From Shinella zoogloeoides (GTDB lineage: Bacteria; Pseudomonadota; Alphaproteobacteria; Rhizobiales; Rhizobiaceae), in assembly GCF_003574625.1 (NCBI RefSeq), contig NZ_QNUJ01000002.1, forward strand, positions 434,001 to 498,000: 64,000 nucleotides of DNA, given 5' to 3'. A program made the position numbers and the translations under genes. How positions within the stretch are numbered: the stretch's first letter is position 1; each line of letters starts with the position of its first letter. This document shows positions 61,655 to 64,000 of the stretch, one piece after another. The notes beneath the pieces were generated by a model that saw nothing but the letters and a program-made list of their open reading frames with translations, did no database searches and was not told the origin of the DNA.

Positions 61655-62698
61655 ATGTTCAGAACACGCATGTTCCTGGCAGCGACGACGCTTGCCTATG
61701 GCCTCGCGCTCGGCACGACGATGGCCGCCGAGCCGCTTTCCGTCATGAGTTTCGGCGGCGCCTATCAGGAAGCCCAGAGAAAGGCGGTGTTCACCGCCTA
61801 TGCCGAGGAGACCGGAAGGCCCGTCTCCGAGCAGGAATACGGCGGCGAGATCGCCAAGATCAAGGCGATGATCGACAGCGGCAACACGACCATCGACGTC
61901 GTCGACGTCGACGCCCCGACGCTGCTCCAGGGCTGCGACGAGGGCATTTTCGAAACGATCGACTGGGAGAAGATCGGGCCGAAATCGGACTGGCTCGCCG
62001 GCACGACATCGGACTGCGGCGTCGGCACGATCGTCTATGCGACGATCCTTTCCTATGACGAGGACAAGCTCGCCAAGCCGCCGACGAAGCTGGCCGATCT
62101 CTTCGACCTTGCGAATTTCCCCGGCAAGCGCGGCCTGTGGAAGAACCCAGCGACCAATCTGGAATTCGCGCTGCTGGCCGACGGCGTCGCCCCGCAGGAC
62201 GTCTATGCGACGCTCGCCACGCCAGAAGGCCTCGACCGCGCCTTCGCCAAGCTCGACACGATCAAGAAGGAGATCGTCTGGTGGGAGGCGGGCGCGCAGG
62301 CCCCGCAGCTCCTCGCCTCGGGCGAGGTGACCATGACGACGGCGTGGAACGGGCGCATCTTCAACGCCAACAAGGAAGGCCGCCATTTCGGCATCGTCTG
62401 GGACAACCAGATCCTCGATTCCAACTACTGGGTCATCCCGAAGGGCGCGAAGGACATGGAGGGCTCGCTCGCCTTCATCCATTTCGCCGTCGAGCCGAAG
62501 GTGCTGGCCGGCATCGCGAAATACATTCCCTACGGCCCCGTGCGCACGACGGCCGCCGCGGAGGTGGCCTCCGACGATGCCAGGAACCTGCCGACCAGCC
62601 CGCAGAACCTGACGACCTCCCTGACGCTCGACAACGCCTTCTGGGCGGACCATGGCGACGAGATCCGCAAGCGCTTCACCACCTGGCTTTCCAACTGA
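61655..62698 (+). CDS. polyamine-type ABC transporter substrate-binding protein
   Basis: Periplasmic protein of 347 residues of the PotD/PotF-like binding class (SBP family 1/8). Signal peptide at 1-25, cut near MAAEPL. Blocks VMSFGGAYQEAQRKAVF, DVVDVDAPTLLQGCDEG, VWWEAGAQAPQLLASGEVTM and DSNYWVIPKGAKDMEGSLAF (ligand-side Trp) fit polyamine or related cationic ligands such as putrescine, spermidine or opine-like compounds. The exact ligand is not readable. Followed by the ATPase after 11 bases. Confidence 0.88.
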   Translation: MFRTRMFLAATTLAYGLALGTTMAAEPLSVMSFGGAYQEAQRKAVFTAYAEETGRPVSEQEYGGEIAKIKAMIDSGNTTIDVVDVDAPTLLQGCDEGIFETIDWEKIGPKSDWLAGTTSDCGVGTIVYATILSYDEDKLAKPPTKLADLFDLANFPGKRGLWKNPATNLEFALLADGVAPQDVYATLATPEGLDRAFAKLDTIKKEIVWWEAGAQAPQLLASGEVTMTTAWNGRIFNANKEGRHFGIVWDNQILDSNYWVIPKGAKDMEGSLAFIHFAVEPKVLAGIAKYIPYGPVRTTAAAEVASDDARNLPTSPQNLTTSLTLDNAFWADHGDEIRKRFTTWLSN

Positions 62699-62709
62699 GG
62701 AGCGCGCGG

Positions 62710-63846
62710 ATGAACACGATGACGATGGAAAGGGGGCGCCTCGACGAGGCGCCGCCGATCACGACAGCCAGCGAGACCATGGTCGCTTTCGAGCGCGTGC
62801 AGAAGACCTATGACGGGCGCACGCTCGTCGTAGAGGACCTGAACCTTGCGGTGCGGCGCGGCGAATTCCTCACCATGCTCGGTCCTTCCGGCTCCGGCAA
62901 GACGACGACGCTGATGATGCTCGGCGGCTTCGAGCAGCCGACGAGCGGGCGCATCCTGCTCGAAGGGCAGGCCGTGGAGCGCTTGCCGCCGGAGCGCCGC
63001 GACATCGGCTTCGTCTTCCAGAACTATGCGCTCTTCCCGCATATGACGGTGGCCGAGAATGTCGGCTTCCCGCTGCGCTATCGCGGCATCAGGGGAGCGG
63101 AGGCAAAGCGCCGGGTCGAGGAAGCGCTTTCCATGGTCAAGCTCACCGGCCTTGGCGAACGCCGCCCGGCGCAGCTTTCCGGCGGGCAGCAGCAGCGCGT
63201 CGCGCTCGCCCGCGCCATGGTGTTCAAGCCGAAGCTCATCCTGATGGACGAGCCGCTCGGCGCGCTCGACAAGCAATTGCGCGAGCACATGCAGGTCGAG
63301 ATCAGGCGGATCCAGCAGCAGCTCGGCATAACCATGGTCTATGTGACGCACGACCAGTCGGAAGCGCTCACCATGTCGGACCGCATCGCGGTCTTCCACG
63401 AGGGCCGCATCCAGCAACTCTCCGACCCGATGACGCTCTACGACCGGCCGGAAAACCGCTTCGTCGCCGGCTTCATCGGCGACAACAACACGCTCGCCTG
63501 CGAATTCGCCGGGACGGAGAACGGTTTCGGCGTCGTGCGGATGCCGGACGGAACGCGGCTCCTCACGACCGGGCCGTCCGGCCAGGCGCGCGCGGACCTC
63601 ACGGTCTCGCTCCGCCCCGAGCGGCTGGGCCTCGACGGTCCTGACCGAAAAACCGCCGAAAACCGTATCCCCGCCCGCGTCCTCGACAGGACCTTCCTCG
63701 GAGACCGGGTGCGGCTGACGCTGGAGGCCTTCGGCAGCGAGCGCATCGTTGCTTCCGTGCCGGCCGCCGAGGGCGCAGCGATCCTGCCGGGAAGTCGCAT
63801 CGGCATGGCCTGTTTCGCCGCCGATTGCCGAACGCTGACGAGGTAG
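62710..63846 (+). CDS. polyamine-type ABC transporter ATPase (PotA-like)
   Basis: Cytoplasmic ATPase of 378 residues. Walker A GPSGSGKTT (about 57-65), Q-loop FQNYALFPHMTV, signature LSGGQQQRVALARA, Walker B LILMDEPLGALD, H-loop YVTHDQSEA. A C-terminal TOBE domain (about 290-378) follows. The start is MNTMTMERG at 62710; the frame is open further upstream but overlaps the binding-protein gene. Confidence 0.93.
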   Translation: MNTMTMERGRLDEAPPITTASETMVAFERVQKTYDGRTLVVEDLNLAVRRGEFLTMLGPSGSGKTTTLMMLGGFEQPTSGRILLEGQAVERLPPERRDIGFVFQNYALFPHMTVAENVGFPLRYRGIRGAEAKRRVEEALSMVKLTGLGERRPAQLSGGQQQRVALARAMVFKPKLILMDEPLGALDKQLREHMQVEIRRIQQQLGITMVYVTHDQSEALTMSDRIAVFHEGRIQQLSDPMTLYDRPENRFVAGFIGDNNTLACEFAGTENGFGVVRMPDGTRLLTTGPSGQARADLTVSLRPERLGLDGPDRKTAENRIPARVLDRTFLGDRVRLTLEAFGSERIVASVPAAEGAAILPGSRIGMACFAADCRTLTR

Positions 63847-63848
63847 CC

Positions 63849-64000
63849 ATGACCGAGACCATGTCCCTTGCCATTCCGCCCACGTCGGGCAGCCTCGGCG
63901 CGGCCCTGCGCCGGGCCGAGCGGCCGAACCGCCTTCGCGCCTTCGCGCTCGCGCTGCCGGCGCTCCTCTTCCTCGTCGTCACCTTCGCCGCCCCGATCGG
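63849..64000 (+). CDS. polyamine-type ABC transporter permease (partial, 5' end)
   Basis: First 50 residues of a permease gene that runs off the right edge. A charged N-terminus (ALRRAERPNRLRAF) is followed by the first membrane helix (ALALPALLFLVVTFAAPIG), typical of PotB-like subunits. Starts two bases after the ATPase stop. Confidence 0.82.
   Translation, partial: MTETMSLAIPPTSGSLGAALRRAERPNRLRAFALALPALLFLVVTFAAPI

Overview
The window is high-GC DNA densely packed with operons, and it reads as a chromosome or large replicon of a denitrifying alphaproteobacterium. Rhizobiales, probably Rhizobiaceae (Shinella, Ensifer or Rhizobium-like), is the best fit. Supporting signs are a bcsN-type cellulose operon, an NnrR/NsrR-controlled denitrification block, a RirA-type iron operator, an Omp31-like domain, a palindromic repeat of the kind common in rhizobial intergenic DNA, and many solute-binding ABC importers. 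The species call is inference. I saw no rRNA, tRNA, CRISPR array, insertion sequence or phage gene.

Layout. 1-1.9 kb: a partial ketose 3-epimerase-type gene divergent from an AraC regulator. 1.9-11.0 kb: a cellulose synthase operon (bcsN, bcsA, bcsB, a TPR protein, and a GH6 glucanase where GH8 BcsZ is usual), with start/stop overlaps at two of its junctions. 11.2-16.8 kb: a BMP-type nucleoside ABC importer with a nucleoside hydrolase. 17.1-25.2 kb: a LacI regulator and a ribose-type ABC importer of unknown substrate that includes a permease fused to an SMP-30-like lactonase plus a second lactonase gene. 25.3-28.5 kb: quinone oxidoreductase, AhpD-like protein and aminotransferase, divergent from a LysR regulator. 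28.6-34.6 kb: a second BMP-type importer ending in cytosine deaminase, with a RutR-like site in front.

34.7-56.4 kb is the nitrogen-oxide region: nsrR with a small partner gene, a 49-aa membrane protein, an MYG1-type hydrolase, napEFDABC, an NnrR-type regulator, nirV, nirK, nnrS, a four-gene DUF2249 / membrane protein / DUF2249 / SufT-like operon, hemN, norCBQD, norEF and a 51-aa membrane protein. Together these reduce nitrate to nitrite (Nap), nitrite to NO (NirK) and NO to N2O (NorCB), with NO-handling (NnrS) and anaerobic haem synthesis (HemN). No nos genes lie inside the window. Five FNR/NnrR-type boxes precede nirK, nnrS, hemN, norC and norE and share a one-sided extension pointing to the controlled gene. 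nap has a classical TTGAT-N4-ATCAA box instead.

56.4-61.5 kb: a FecI/FecR/TonB-receptor iron or haem uptake system whose receptor carries an extra Omp31-like C-terminal barrel; a TGA-N9-TCA iron operator precedes fecI. 61.7-64.0 kb: a polyamine-type ABC importer running off the right edge.

The least described parts are the permease-lactonase fusion, the double-barrel receptor, the DUF2249/SufT operon and the two tiny membrane proteins of the denitrification block.
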